64,000 nt of DNA from Polyangium sp. 15x6 (GTDB lineage Bacteria > Myxococcota_A > Polyangia > Polyangiales > Polyangiaceae). Of this stretch, positions 6,601 to 14,776 are shown piece after piece. The number at the start of each line of letters is the position of its first letter. Within the stretch, counting starts at the first letter, position 1. Location of the stretch: assembly GCF_029960785.1 (NCBI RefSeq), contig NZ_JASBQE010000013.1, positions 62,001 to 126,000 of the forward strand. The letters run 5' to 3'. A program made the translations under genes and the position numbers. A model generated the notes under the pieces. The model saw only the letters and a program-made list of their open reading frames with translations. It was not told where the DNA came from and did not search any database.

Positions 6601-9508
6601 CCACGCGGCGCGCACCGCCGCCGAGGAGCGCGAGCCCGTCGCCGAGGCCTTCAGCGAGATCCATGGGGGGATCTTCCAGCTCATCGCCGGGGACGACCTC
6701 GATCGCGTCACGCACGACCTCGACCGCATGGCCTACCGCGACCCGATGGCCATGGGCTTCCGGGACATCCTCGCCCGCTCGGTCGCCGCGCTCTCCGAGG
6801 CCCAGGCCGCGCGCGACGTCGAGCAGACACTCGAGGAAATCGCGCGGTCCGGGCGAGACGCGCCATCGCGGGTCTTCGTGGTCACCACGATGGCGATGGC
6901 GGGTTTTACGGGGCTCCACCTCGGCGCCGATGCGTGGGCGGCCCTCGCGGTCCTCGCGGTCGAGCCGGACTGGCCTTCCTTGTGGGGCACCTCCCCGCTC
7001 CTCGCCCTCACGCCCACGCTCTGCGTCGCCGGAGCGCATGCCCGCCCCGCCGCCGAGCATCACGCGCGGCTCGAGGATCGGCTGGCCTTCCACGGCGCGC
7101 GCCTCACTCTCTGGGCCGAGAGCTGCCCCGAGACCTTCGAGGCCTCGCGCCTGCTCATGGAGGCGGGCCGCGTCCGCGCCCGGGAAGAGCACGACGAGGC
7201 CGGACGGCTGTACGACCGGGCCATCGAGCAGGCTCGCGACAGCGATCTCATCAACGTCGAGGCGCTCGGCCTGCGCCTCGCCGGCGAGCACCGCCTCGCC
7301 CGTGGGCACCGCGCCCTCGCCCGCGCCTATCTCACGGCCGCGCACGACGCCTACCTGCGCTGGGGGGCGCGCGCGGCCGCCGCGCGGCTCGCCCAGCGCT
7401 ACCCGGACAGCATCGCGGGCTCGGGCCGCGCGGCCCTCGGGGCCGGCGAGCCGGCGGACGCGGCGTCCGTGCCGACGAGCACGACCATCACCGCCCGCAC
7501 GCTGAACGCGTCCCTGGACATCGCCTCCGTGCTGCGCGCCGCACAGGCGCTCTCCGGCGACCGCAACCTCGGCTCGCTCGTCGGCCGCATGCTCCGCCTG
7601 CTCGCCGAGTACTCCGGCGCCGAGCGCGCGGTGCTCGCCCTCGTGCAAGGCGACGAGCTCGTCATCGCCGCGGAGCTCTCGGTCAACCCGCAGCGACTCG
7701 AGCTCTCGCTGAACGAGCCCGTCGCCGGCTCGACGCGGCTACCGGCGACGCTGGTGCAGTACATCGCGCGCGGCAAGGAGCCGGTGGTGTGCGGGCAGGC
7801 GGCGTCCGACAGCCGCTTCGACGAGGACCCCTACCTGCTCGCCCACCGGCCCGGATCGGTGCTGGCCGTGCCGCTCTTGCACCAGGCGCGCCTGTCCGGG
7901 GTGATGTACCTGGAGCACCCGCACGTGCAGGACGCCTTCCCCGAAGCGCGCGTCGAGCTGGTCACGCTCCTCGGCGCGCTGGCGGCGACGGCGGTGGAGA
8001 ACGCCAGGTTTTATACCGAGCTGTCCGCCTACAGCGAGCGGCTCGCGCGCGAGGTCGCACAGCGCACCGCGGAGCTCGTGGCCGCCAAGGAGGCGGCCGA
8101 TGGTGCCAACCGCGCGAAGAGCGATTTCCTCTCCAGCATGAGCCACGAGCTGCGCACGCCGCTGAACAGCATCCTCGGTTATGCCCAGGTGCTCGGCAAG
8201 CTCTCCGGCCTGCCCCCGAAGGCCGCCGAGTCGGCGCGTATCATTCACACCGCCGGCACGCACCTCTTGAGCCTCATCAATGACGTCCTCGATCTGGCCA
8301 AGATCGAGGCCGGCAAGCTCACCTTCCACACGGCCGCCGTCGACCTCGATGCGCTCCTCCGGACCGTCGCCAACCTCTGCTGGGTGCGCGCCGAGCAGAA
8401 GGGCCTCTCCTTCGTTTACGAGCATGTCGGCCCGAAGCAGCTCGGCGTGCGCGCCGACGAGAAACGCCTCATGCAGGTGCTGCTCAACTTGCTCGGCAAT
8501 GCCATCAAGTTCACCGAGCAGGGCGGGGTGACATTGCACGTCGAGGTGCTGGAGCCGCCGAAGGACGAGGGGCGCACCGTGCGCTTCCAGGTCGAGGACA
8601 CGGGACCCGGAATCGCCCCCGAGCACCTCTCGCGCATCTTCGAGGCTTTCGAGCAGATCGGCGATTCGAAGCGGCATACCGAGGGCTCGGGGCTCGGGCT
8701 CGCCATTACCAAGGAGCTCGTCGAGCGGATGGGCGGCAGCATCGAGGTCCATAGCCAGCTCGGCCGAGGCACCGTGTTCACGGTGACGCTCCGTCTGGTC
8801 GAGACGACCCCCGTCAAGGGGAGCGCGGGGCTGTCGTGGGAGGCCATCATCGGGTACGAGGGCAAGCGCCGCTCGATCCTCGTGGTCGACGACAAGGCCG
8901 ACAACCGCGCGCTCTTGCGCGACCTGCTCGAGCCGCTCGGCTTCGAATGGCTGGAGGCCGACAGCGGCGAGCGTTCGCTCGCGCTCACCCACGAGCGAAC
9001 GCCGGACGTCATCCTCATGGACCTCTCCATGCCGGGCATGGATGGCTACGAGGCGATCCGGCGCTTGCGGCAGAGGCCGGAGCTCGCCAGGACCGTGATC
9101 ATCGCCTCGTCGGCCAGCACTTCGGAGACGGAGCGGCAGACGAGCCTCTGCGCGGGATGCGACGACTTCTTGCCCAAGCCCGTGCAGGCCGGCGCGCTCC
9201 TCGAGCTACTCCGCGCGACGCTTCAGCTCGAGTGGGTGCGCCGAGAGGGGCAGGGCGCGGCCGCGGCCAGACCACCCAGGAACGATGCGGAGATCCACGA
9301 TCTCACGCGGCCGCCGGCGGAGGAGCTCGGGCGGCTCGTGGAGCTCGCCGATCGAGGGCTCGTCAGCAGGGTCCTCCACGAGCTCGATCGGCTCGAACAG
9401 GCCGACCCCCGGCTCGGTCCGTGGATCGGCGAGGTGCGCGCGGTGGCCAAGAGCTTCCAGACCAAGCGGCTCCGCTCCTTGCTCCGGGCTCGGCTCGATT
9501 CGACGTGA
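3620..9508 (+). CDS. Trifunctional Ser/Thr kinase - AAA ATPase - GAF - histidine kinase - receiver protein
   Basis: A 1962-residue signalling protein. Order: Ser/Thr kinase domain at about 1-270 (Lys32 in VVLKF, HRD at 122-124, DFE instead of DFG at 143-145, APE at 171-173); a large ATPase with Walker A GPSGVGKS at about 326-333 and Walker B LFIDDLQW with Asp456-Asp457; a long helical region to about 1280; GAF domain at about 1295-1450; dimerisation helix with phospho-acceptor His1509 (SHELRTPLN); ATP-binding domain with Asn1627 and GTGPGIAP/GSGLGL-type boxes; receiver domain with Asp1757-Asp1758, phospho-acceptor Asp1801 and Lys1853. A C-terminal tail of about 90 residues follows. No membrane segment is seen, so the protein is probably soluble and senses a cytoplasmic signal through GAF. 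This architecture is known in myxobacteria and cyanobacteria. The next gene, 100 bases on, encodes another hybrid kinase and may share the transcript. Confidence 0.93.
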   Translation: MAYVVGEVLHTGTDMRIARAAEAGSGARVVLKFPHGELSTTRALEELRHEYAVLRALEVPGVIRALGLEEHDRKPVLVLEHWGDTSLARVLDQGPLPVEIAMRLAATLARTLGEVHRRGLLHRDVKPHNILVDAERTRTCLIDFELATWWTPTLAEQTSLEAVSGTLAYMAPEQTGRMNRAPDARADLYALGATLYQMLTGALLFDATDALELIHAHIARAPVPPHERAPERGIPEAVSAIVLKLLAKSPEDRYQTAGGAAWDLERAAHAWVETGTVAPFPLARRDWDDRVRTPSRLFGREHESAVLAELFDEACRGATALSLVAGPSGVGKSALVQALQGKVRARRGIFATGKFDQLQRSTPYAALAQALRSVVRRRLSDPADVLERWKLSFQEAAGPNGQILVELIPELLHILGEPKPLLELGPMEAKHRFQTTVLRFVQALATVEHPLVLFIDDLQWADAASLSLLGELLKEPRGQHLLVVGAYRDEAVGPDHPLHALLGAPAAPGARTERIVLSPLGADAVAAMVGDMLDRPGAEVDELARLIKDKTDGSPFFVGQFLQLLHERKLVVRDAETGRWQWQRDAIERAGITDNVVSLLTRKLERLSPALRRALQTAACVGDRFDAGLLAHLLGQDAVTVGALLVQATREGLLVHEGERAHEAYAFVHDRVQQAAYEALTAEERLSLHLGIGRTLRARYGAACADGELFETLYHRNRAAERLTEAGEKRDLAEQNLRAGQRAKASAADAQAVAFLGTAASLLGDEGWTEAPETTFEVHLAMAEALWLAAEVDEGERLFLRCLERARDPLERARVASISIVFLHVTGRFAQGIELGLSALSWLERPLPRTPEEQQALFDALITEIEPALQRMTVEDWKALPISADRAHALRSRILEVLGPCAAFWMPSLSRCCWPMLVRETLRYGLTKNSFAGCVVTALLLAYLLGNLPLGRRLNEPMLALIDQYDFARATARFNGTVASMYWTPPSKMRELYAHAARTAAEEREPVAEAFSEIHGGIFQLIAGDDLDRVTHDLDRMAYRDPMAMGFRDILARSVAALSEAQAARDVEQTLEEIARSGRDAPSRVFVVTTMAMAGFTGLHLGADAWAALAVLAVEPDWPSLWGTSPLLALTPTLCVAGAHARPAAEHHARLEDRLAFHGARLTLWAESCPETFEASRLLMEAGRVRAREEHDEAGRLYDRAIEQARDSDLINVEALGLRLAGEHRLARGHRALARAYLTAAHDAYLRWGARAAAARLAQRYPDSIAGSGRAALGAGEPADAASVPTSTTITARTLNASLDIASVLRAAQALSGDRNLGSLVGRMLRLLAEYSGAERAVLALVQGDELVIAAELSVNPQRLELSLNEPVAGSTRLPATLVQYIARGKEPVVCGQAASDSRFDEDPYLLAHRPGSVLAVPLLHQARLSGVMYLEHPHVQDAFPEARVELVTLLGALAATAVENARFYTELSAYSERLAREVAQRTAELVAAKEAADGANRAKSDFLSSMSHELRTPLNSILGYAQVLGKLSGLPPKAAESARIIHTAGTHLLSLINDVLDLAKIEAGKLTFHTAAVDLDALLRTVANLCWVRAEQKGLSFVYEHVGPKQLGVRADEKRLMQVLLNLLGNAIKFTEQGGVTLHVEVLEPPKDEGRTVRFQVEDTGPGIAPEHLSRIFEAFEQIGDSKRHTEGSGLGLAITKELVERMGGSIEVHSQLGRGTVFTVTLRLVETTPVKGSAGLSWEAIIGYEGKRRSILVVDDKADNRALLRDLLEPLGFEWLEADSGERSLALTHERTPDVILMDLSMPGMDGYEAIRRLRQRPELARTVIIASSASTSETERQTSLCAGCDDFLPKPVQAGALLELLRATLQLEWVRREGQGAAAARPPRNDAEIHDLTRPPAEELGRLVELADRGLVSRVLHELDRLEQADPRLGPWIGEVRAVAKSFQTKRLRSLLRARLDST

Positions 9509-9608
9509 CGGCAGCTCTTCGGGCTCGATCTCGCAAGGCCACGGTGTGCGTACATGATAGGATCTTCCAAACACGGGTTCGCCACCGAAGTGAGGGCGGG
9601 GAGGACGG

Positions 9609-11393
9609 ATGAGCAGAACAGCGCATGATGCTCCGTCGCACACCATCCTGATTGTCGACGACGTGCCCGCCAGCCTGGCCACGGCGATCGCGCACCTGGA
9701 AGAGCGCGGCTATCTGGTGGCGATCGCCCAGGATGGAGAAGACGCGCTCGAGCGGGCCGAGCTCCTCCTGCCTGATCTGATCCTGCTCGATGTATTGATG
9801 CCGGGGCTCGATGGCTTCGAGACGTGCCGACGCCTGAAAGCGTCCGAAAAAACCAGAGGGATCCCGGTGATTTTCATGACCGCGCTGGGGGAGACGTCCC
9901 GCAAGGTCGCCGGGTTCGAAGCGGGCGGCGTCGATTACGTCGTCAAGCCGCTCGAGATCACCGAGGTCGTCGCGCGAATCGAGACCCACGTGGCCTTGCA
10001 CGCGATGCGCGCGCAGCTCGAGGCGCAGAACTCGCAGTTGCGGCGGGAGAACGCCATGCGCGAGGAGCTCGCGGCCGAGCTGCGACGTGCCCACGACAGG
10101 CTGGAGAGAAGAGTCGAGGAGCGAACGGTCGAGCTCGCCGCGGCCAATCTCATCCTGAAACAAGAGATCACCGATCGGAAGCGCGTCGAGGAGGAGCGGG
10201 AGAGGCTGCTCGCCGGCGAGCAGGCGGCGCGCGCCAAGGCCGAGGCCGCCGACCGATTGAAGGACGAGTTCCTCTCCACGCTGAGCCACGAGCTCCGGAC
10301 CCCATTGACCGCCATCCTCGGCTGGGCGCAGTTGCTCCTCCGCATGGACCCCTTGGACCTCGCCAAGGTGCAGCGCGGCCTCGAGGTCATCGAGCGCAAT
10401 GGCATGGCCGAGCTCAGGCTCGTCGAAACGCTCCTCGACGTCTCCGCCGTCATCCGCGGCAAGGTGGACTTGAAGCTCGGGCCCGTCGACATCGCCCAGG
10501 TCATCCAGGCGGCCGTCGACGCCGCGACGCCGAATGCGGAAGCGAAGCGCGTTTGCATCTCGCTGCTCCTCGGCTCGCCGACCCGGAGGGTCCTTGGCGA
10601 TCACGGCAGGTTGGAGCAGGTCGTCCGGAATCTGCTGAGCAACGCCGTCAAATTCACGCCTTCCGGCGGGCGCGTGACGATATCGCTTCGAGAGGTGGGA
10701 GCGATGGCCGAGCTCCGCGTCAGCGACACGGGCGAGGGGATCGGCATCGATGTTCTTCCCCATGTGTTCGACCAGTTTCGCCAGGCCGACAGCTCGTCCA
10801 CGCGTCGGCACGGCGGGCTTGGCCTGGGGCTGACGATCGTGCGGGATCTGGTGAGAATGCACGGCGGCACGGTTCGTGGGGAGAGCGACGGTGAGGGGAG
10901 GGGCGCGGTGTTCACCGTTGAATTGCCTCTGATGCCGTCACTCGACGAGATCGCTCCGTTGCCTTCGTTCGGCGCAGGGGAATGCGCTGGGGCGTTCTCC
11001 TCGATCCTGGCGGGGCTCCGCGTGCTCGTGGTGGACGACGAATCCGACATGCGAGAGCTGATGAAGTGTATCCTGGGCGAGGCCGGGGCGGAGGTCCGCG
11101 TGGCGACGGTCGCGCGGGAAGGCTTCGAGATTTTCGAGCGGTGGCGGCCGGATGTCCTCGTGAGCGACATCGGGCTGCCGGACGAGGATGGGTATGCGCT
11201 GATCAAAAAGATTCGGGCGCTGCCCGTCGATCGGGGCGGTCGAACGCCCGCGGCCGCGCTGACCGCCTACGCCGACTCGTACACGCGCGAACGGAGTTTA
11301 TTGGCGGGATACCAGGTGCATGTCTCCAAGCCGGTCCATCCGACCTCGTTCAAGGAAATGGTCGCCAGGCTGGGGCAGCCTCGGCGGGTTTGA
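9609..11393 (+). CDS. Soluble hybrid histidine kinase: receiver - kinase - receiver
   Basis: A 594-residue protein. The first receiver (about 10-130) has Asp17-Asp18, phospho-acceptor Asp61 in LLDVLMPGLDG and Lys113. A coiled coil of about 80 residues (130-210) leads to the histidine kinase with His227 (STLSHELRTPL) and a complete ATP-binding domain (NLLSNAVKF; GLGLGLTIV). The second receiver has Asp476-Asp477 and phospho-acceptor Asp520 (SDIGLPDEDG). No membrane segment or output domain is present, so it probably relays phosphate to or from another protein. Its ATG follows a GGGGAGGA ribosome site. Position directly behind the trifunctional kinase suggests both belong to one phosphorelay; a phosphotransfer partner is not encoded here. 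Confidence 0.93.
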   Translation: MSRTAHDAPSHTILIVDDVPASLATAIAHLEERGYLVAIAQDGEDALERAELLLPDLILLDVLMPGLDGFETCRRLKASEKTRGIPVIFMTALGETSRKVAGFEAGGVDYVVKPLEITEVVARIETHVALHAMRAQLEAQNSQLRRENAMREELAAELRRAHDRLERRVEERTVELAAANLILKQEITDRKRVEEERERLLAGEQAARAKAEAADRLKDEFLSTLSHELRTPLTAILGWAQLLLRMDPLDLAKVQRGLEVIERNGMAELRLVETLLDVSAVIRGKVDLKLGPVDIAQVIQAAVDAATPNAEAKRVCISLLLGSPTRRVLGDHGRLEQVVRNLLSNAVKFTPSGGRVTISLREVGAMAELRVSDTGEGIGIDVLPHVFDQFRQADSSSTRRHGGLGLGLTIVRDLVRMHGGTVRGESDGEGRGAVFTVELPLMPSLDEIAPLPSFGAGECAGAFSSILAGLRVLVVDDESDMRELMKCILGEAGAEVRVATVAREGFEIFERWRPDVLVSDIGLPDEDGYALIKKIRALPVDRGGRTPAAALTAYADSYTRERSLLAGYQVHVSKPVHPTSFKEMVARLGQPRRV

Positions 11394-11417
11394 ACGAGGG
11401 CCGGCGCGCGCCTCGGA

Positions 11418-11918
11418 TCAATCGAGCACGGCCGGTGCGCTCACGTCGACATGCTCGATCGGGATCCCGCGGGCATCGAGCTCGCGCTGCAGCTCGTCGA
11501 AGCCGGTCGCAGATTCGGGCAGCCGCACGATCTCACGACCATTCGCCGCAAAGAGCCCCAGCGCGTCCTCCAGCATCTTGGATTCGGTCCAGTTCTCGTT
11601 CCGCGCGAGCCGCGCGCGCGCGACGCCGGTGAGCGCGTGGCTCTTGCGTTCGTCTCCTCGCTGGACGTGAAGGACCCCTTCCGAGAGCGACATCACGCAT
11701 GGAACGTCGCTCCGTCTGGCGAGGCCGCGATGCAGGGCGATGAAATGCCAGGGGATGAGGAGCAGGAAGGGCAGCACCGGGAAGAGGAGGACCGCCATGC
11801 CGATGGTCGCGCGAAGCCAGGTGGGGAACCGGCTATCCAGGAGGATGAATAGCAATACGGCAGCAATCGCCAACTCTGCGGCGGTCTCCTTCCATGACGA
11901 CGGAAGTTTTCTCGCCAT
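11418..11918 (-). CDS. Small membrane protein with two adjacent transmembrane segments
   Basis: A 166-residue protein of unknown function. Two hydrophobic segments near residues 14-30 and 37-57 (AIAAVLLFILL; MAVLLFPVLPFLLLIPW) anchor it in the membrane; the remaining C-terminal part is soluble and resembles the small beta-rich domains often placed behind such hairpins (SEGVLHVQRG). The start at MARKLPSSW puts the first helix near the N-terminus; the frame is open for 43 more codons upstream but those residues look non-coding. It is convergent with the hybrid kinase, with 24 bases between stops. The stop of the next leftward gene lies about 95 bases upstream of this start, so co-transcription is possible. 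Confidence 0.7.
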   Translation of the reverse strand: MARKLPSSWKETAAELAIAAVLLFILLDSRFPTWLRATIGMAVLLFPVLPFLLLIPWHFIALHRGLARRSDVPCVMSLSEGVLHVQRGDERKSHALTGVARARLARNENWTESKMLEDALGLFAANGREIVRLPESATGFDELQRELDARGIPIEHVDVSAPAVLD

Positions 11919-12012
11919 TCGTGTCTCGTCCAGGGGGCCTGCCGGATGCTCCTCCACGGATGTCGCATGGACTTCACCCCGCAGCAAGCAAAGAGCGCGC
12001 GGCGCGGCCTGC

Positions 12013-12399
12013 TCAGGAGAAGATCGCGAGCAACTTCGCCACGTCATAAAACTCCCTGACGTGGCGGAGCTTGTTCTGCTCGTCGAAGGTGAAGATCCCG
12101 ATACCCTCGATGGTCAGGCGCTCCCCTCGCTTGGTCGAGAGGTCGCCTGACCAGCGTACCGCGCTCTCGCTGCCGCAGGTGATGATCTCCCGGACGACGA
12201 TCTCGGCGCGCTCCAGCTTCGACTTGCCCGCTTCCAGGAACCCGGCAATCGCCTCATGCCCGCGGAGAGGCGGCGTCCCCACCGGATCCTCGAGGACGCC
12301 ATCCGGGGCAAAAAAAGTGGTGAAGACACGGACATCGGGCACCTGCATCGCCGCGTGGAAATACGCCTCGATGATCTGTCTCGCCTCAGCTTCGTTCAT
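12013..12399 (-). CDS. NTF2-like (SnoaL/ketosteroid-isomerase fold) protein
   Basis: A 128-residue protein with the layout of the NTF2-like superfamily: N-terminal helix (EARQIIEAYFHAAM), FFAPDGVLEDPVGTPPLRGHEAIAGF, then beta strands ending in LRHVREFYDV. Such proteins are small-molecule isomerases, cyclases or binding domains. The Asp in the LEDP motif could be catalytic, but the reaction cannot be assigned. The start used has GGGAGG five bases upstream; an in-frame ATG six codons earlier would place that site inside the gene. Cytoplasmic by appearance. Confidence 0.85.
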   Translation of the reverse strand: MNEAEARQIIEAYFHAAMQVPDVRVFTTFFAPDGVLEDPVGTPPLRGHEAIAGFLEAGKSKLERAEIVVREIITCGSESAVRWSGDLSTKRGERLTIEGIGIFTFDEQNKLRHVREFYDVAKLLAIFS

Positions 12400-12592
12400 G
12401 AAGTCCTCCCGGGGCACGGCAGCGCCCCGCCCCAGCGGAGGAGGTTACGGGAACGGCGGCCGGATCCACAACGGTTTTCCAGGTTCGACAGGATGATGCT
12501 ATCGCGGGGCAGGGCGCCTCTCACCCGCTTGCACGTCCGCTCCACGCACTCCATGAGGTCATCAGGCGGCTGACGAGGGAGGAGGGGCAGCC

Positions 12593-12922
12593 ATGAGAAC
12601 GACCCTGCGCGCGATGACGGCGATCGTGCTGGATTGCTTGCAGATGAAGCGGATTGCCATCGCACTGGTCGCCTCACTCCTGGTGATGGTGTGCGTCGCA
12701 CCGGCACGTGCAGCGCAGTGGGATCCCTGCGATGGAGTCGTCTGTCCTCCAGGACAGGTATGCATGGCGCCCATGGACCGCCCCATGTGTGTTACCCGTC
12801 CTGGTCCTTGCGATCGCATTACGTGCGGCCGACTGGGGAGGTGCGTCGTGATCGACGGCGTCCCGACTTGCGTGCCACGGCTTGGCATCATCCCTGGTCG
12901 GGCGGGGAGCCGCGACCGGTGA
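12593..12922 (+). CDS. Small exported cysteine-rich protein
   Basis: A protein of 109 residues, with ten Cys mostly in two similar units, each of the form C-D-x-V/I-x-C-x-x-G-x-C followed by V-x-x-x-P-x-C-V. These resemble small disulfide units of follistatin/EGF type seen in myxobacterial secreted proteins. A signal peptide is visible starting at the second in-frame Met (MKRIAIALVASLLV, cut near ARA-AQ). The first ATG has the better ribosome site (GGAGGAGGGG) and would add 17 residues before the signal peptide; the second ATG (12644) is the alternative start. The last 35 bases overlap the end of the convergent racemase gene. Role unknown. Confidence 0.7.
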   Translation: MRTTLRAMTAIVLDCLQMKRIAIALVASLLVMVCVAPARAAQWDPCDGVVCPPGQVCMAPMDRPMCVTRPGPCDRITCGRLGRCVVIDGVPTCVPRLGIIPGRAGSRDR

Positions 12923-13742
12923 CGTCGCCCGCCGTCGCTGCTGCAGCGCATACGCGGACCCTCGTCCCGATCGGCGCGGGCGTATCGAAGAGCTTCCACC
13001 TTTTCAGCTCCTCTTCAGGCGGAGGCTCCCCGCCCCACACGCGGCTCGGCTTCCAGCCGAAATCTCTCTTGAGGCCGGCGAGGTGCTCTGCGCTCTTGAA
13101 GGCCGCGATCAGGCAGTCGATCACCGGCACGCCGAGGGTCCGCTGAAGCTCCTCGAAGAAACCGTATTCGACCGTGCACCCGAGCACGATGGCCTCCGCG
13201 GCATCCTCGCGGATCGCTTTTTGCGCCTGCTCCATCAGGAGCGCCTTCGTGCGCTCGGGGTCCGCCTGAAGCTCACGCACCCTCATGCCGATGGGGCGCA
13301 TCGACGTGAGGAACCGGCGAAGGCCATACGACTCGATGAGCGACTCCATCTCGTCGATCCATTTCCTTTCACCGACGACGACCGAGAACCTGTGCGCGAG
13401 ATTTCTCACGATATCAAGCGACGCCTGCGCAGGACCCACGACGACCGCGTCTCCCGAGATCTCGCGCGCTGCGAGGACGGCTGTATCGTAGAAGCACCCG
13501 ATGACGACCGCGTCAAAACCGTTCTCCGCGGCATCTCTCGTCACCCGGACGATGTTCCCAGTCACCAGCGCCTCGTACGTCCTGTACTCCAGGTTGTCGA
13601 TCGGATGCCCCGGATCGAGCGTGACCACTTCGAGATCGGTCTCAGGGCGCTTGATGGCTCCGAGGATGGCAGCCATCCGCTCCACCGTGTCAGAGACGCC
13701 GACCGGGTCGATGTACCGGATTTTGACGGAACGGTGCATCAT
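12888..13742 (-). CDS. Asp/Glu/hydantoin racemase-family protein
   Basis: A 284-residue protein with both catalytic cysteines of the cofactor-independent Asp/Glu racemase superfamily: Cys83 in VIGCFYDTAV and Cys189 in VLGCTVEYGF, each placed where the two-base mechanism needs one. The N-terminal strand IRYIDPVG and the length resemble hydantoin or AroM-like members more than MurI, so a role in amino-acid or hydantoin metabolism rather than wall synthesis is likelier; the substrate is unknown. The start is a double ATG preceded by AGAAGG. The 3' end overlaps the convergent small Cys-rich gene by 35 bases. Confidence 0.85.
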   Translation of the reverse strand: MMHRSVKIRYIDPVGVSDTVERMAAILGAIKRPETDLEVVTLDPGHPIDNLEYRTYEALVTGNIVRVTRDAAENGFDAVVIGCFYDTAVLAAREISGDAVVVGPAQASLDIVRNLAHRFSVVVGERKWIDEMESLIESYGLRRFLTSMRPIGMRVRELQADPERTKALLMEQAQKAIREDAAEAIVLGCTVEYGFFEELQRTLGVPVIDCLIAAFKSAEHLAGLKRDFGWKPSRVWGGEPPPEEELKRWKLFDTPAPIGTRVRVCAAAATAGDVTGRGSPPDQG

Positions 13743-13847
13743 CACGCGCCTTCTTTCGCCGTGAAAAACGTGTCGTCCGCCCGCGGTATCCGCAAGCCCC
13801 GGGCGCCGCTCGGACGGCGCTGCTATTCTGGGGGCCAAAGGATTCCC

Positions 13848-14465
13848 ATGCCCCTCGATCTCGATGAGCTCTGCCAAGAACTGGAAACCAGGCACGGCTG
13901 CCACACCGTCATCCTTTACGGCTCGCATGCCCGCGGCGAGGGCCGTCCCTCCAGCGACTACGACGTCCTGGGTGTTCGGGCAGAGGGCGAGGTCATCAGG
14001 GACGCGCGTCTGTGGAAGGGCCACTATCTCGACGCCTTCATTTACCCCGAGGAAAAACTCTCCTCCCCCGACGCGAGCATGATCCAGATGCGCGAAGGGA
14101 TCGTCCTGCGGCAAAAAGGCGATCTCGGGACGCGCTTCATCGAGGCGGTTCAAGACGTGTTCCGCGCCGGGCCCAAGAAGCTCGCGCCGGACGAGGCCCA
14201 GGCGCTCAGGATGTGGGCGCCCAAGATGCTCGCGCGCATCGCCGAGGGAGACACCGAGGCCAATTACCGCAGGGCCTGGCTGCTGACCCAGCTCTTGGAG
14301 GACTACTTCTCCCTGAGGGGCGAATGGTACCTGGGCCCCAAGGAATCCCTGACGAGGCTCGAGGCCGACCGGCCGGAGGACTGGGCCGCATTCGACCGCG
14401 CGCTGGCCCCTGCCGCACCACTGGAAGCGATCAAGGCCTTGGTCGAGCTGGTCATCAAGGAATAG
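13848..14465 (+). CDS. Minimal-type nucleotidyltransferase domain protein
   Basis: A 205-residue protein. The N-terminal half has the polymerase-beta-type nucleotidyltransferase signature GSHARGEGRPSSDYD (GSx-G-SDxD), giving two of the metal-binding Asp residues; DAFIYP may supply the third acidic residue. The C-terminal half (about 95-205) is helical and resembles substrate-binding or HEPN-like helical partners fused to such domains (MLARIAEGDTEANYRRAWLL). Family members modify proteins, tRNA or small molecules with nucleotides, and some act in toxin-antitoxin pairs. No separate HEPN gene is adjacent, but the fused helical half could play that part. Its 3' end overlaps a sigma-factor-like remnant on the other strand by 11 bases. 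Confidence 0.85.
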   Translation: MPLDLDELCQELETRHGCHTVILYGSHARGEGRPSSDYDVLGVRAEGEVIRDARLWKGHYLDAFIYPEEKLSSPDASMIQMREGIVLRQKGDLGTRFIEAVQDVFRAGPKKLAPDEAQALRMWAPKMLARIAEGDTEANYRRAWLLTQLLEDYFSLRGEWYLGPKESLTRLEADRPEDWAAFDRALAPAAPLEAIKALVELVIKE

Positions 14466-14640
14466 ACGCGAGCATTGGCAGATGTCGTCGAGCGAGGGAG
14501 AGGCGGGCGTAGGCGGTCTTCGTCTTGATGCCGAGCGCTTCGGCAATCTCCCGGATCGACCGACCCTCCAGGTACGGCATTCGAGGTAAAGCCGCTCAAG
14601 CAGGGCGCGCGCCGCCGTAAAGTTTGCCGGCGGCGGATGG
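14455..14640 (-). pseudogene. Decayed sigma-70 region 4 remnant
   Basis: Read leftward, this stretch gives LEGRSIREIAEALGIKTKTA followed by YARLSLARRHLPM and a stop, a convincing helix-turn-helix of sigma region 4. Just upstream, ALLERLYLE appears in another frame, so a frameshift or small deletion separates it from MPYLEGRS. No regions 2 or 3 are visible further upstream. This looks like the C-terminal relic of an ECF-type sigma factor. It overlaps the convergent nucleotidyltransferase gene. Confidence 0.5.
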
Positions 14641-14736
14641 AACGTAGAGTAGCCATACTCATGACTCCGGGGTTGGTACGGGGTTGTGGGGAGACGCCGG
14701 TCGGTGATGAGAGTGCCGGGAGTCCCTCACCCCCGA

Positions 14737-14761
14737 CCCCTCTCCCGTCCCGGGAGAGGGG
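14737..14761 (-). terminator. Perfect GC-rich hairpin behind the four-helix-bundle gene
   Basis: CCCCTCTCCCG, loop TCC, CGGGAGAGGGG: an 11-bp perfect stem 15 bases past the stop of the leftward gene. The surrounding CTCACCCCCGACCCC is a repeat type widespread in proteobacterial intergenic DNA, so this may be a dispersed repeat serving as terminator. No U tract. Confidence 0.6.
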
Positions 14762-14776
14762 CCAGGAGCCTTTGCC

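Noticed and set aside
4109-7648. A 1179-residue leftward open frame
   Set aside because: It is the antisense of the trifunctional kinase, whose domains and motifs are unmistakable; the frame is an effect of high GC.
12882-14465. A 527-residue rightward frame joining the racemase region with the nucleotidyltransferase
   Set aside because: Its first two-thirds are antisense to the racemase gene; the family N-terminus begins at 13848.
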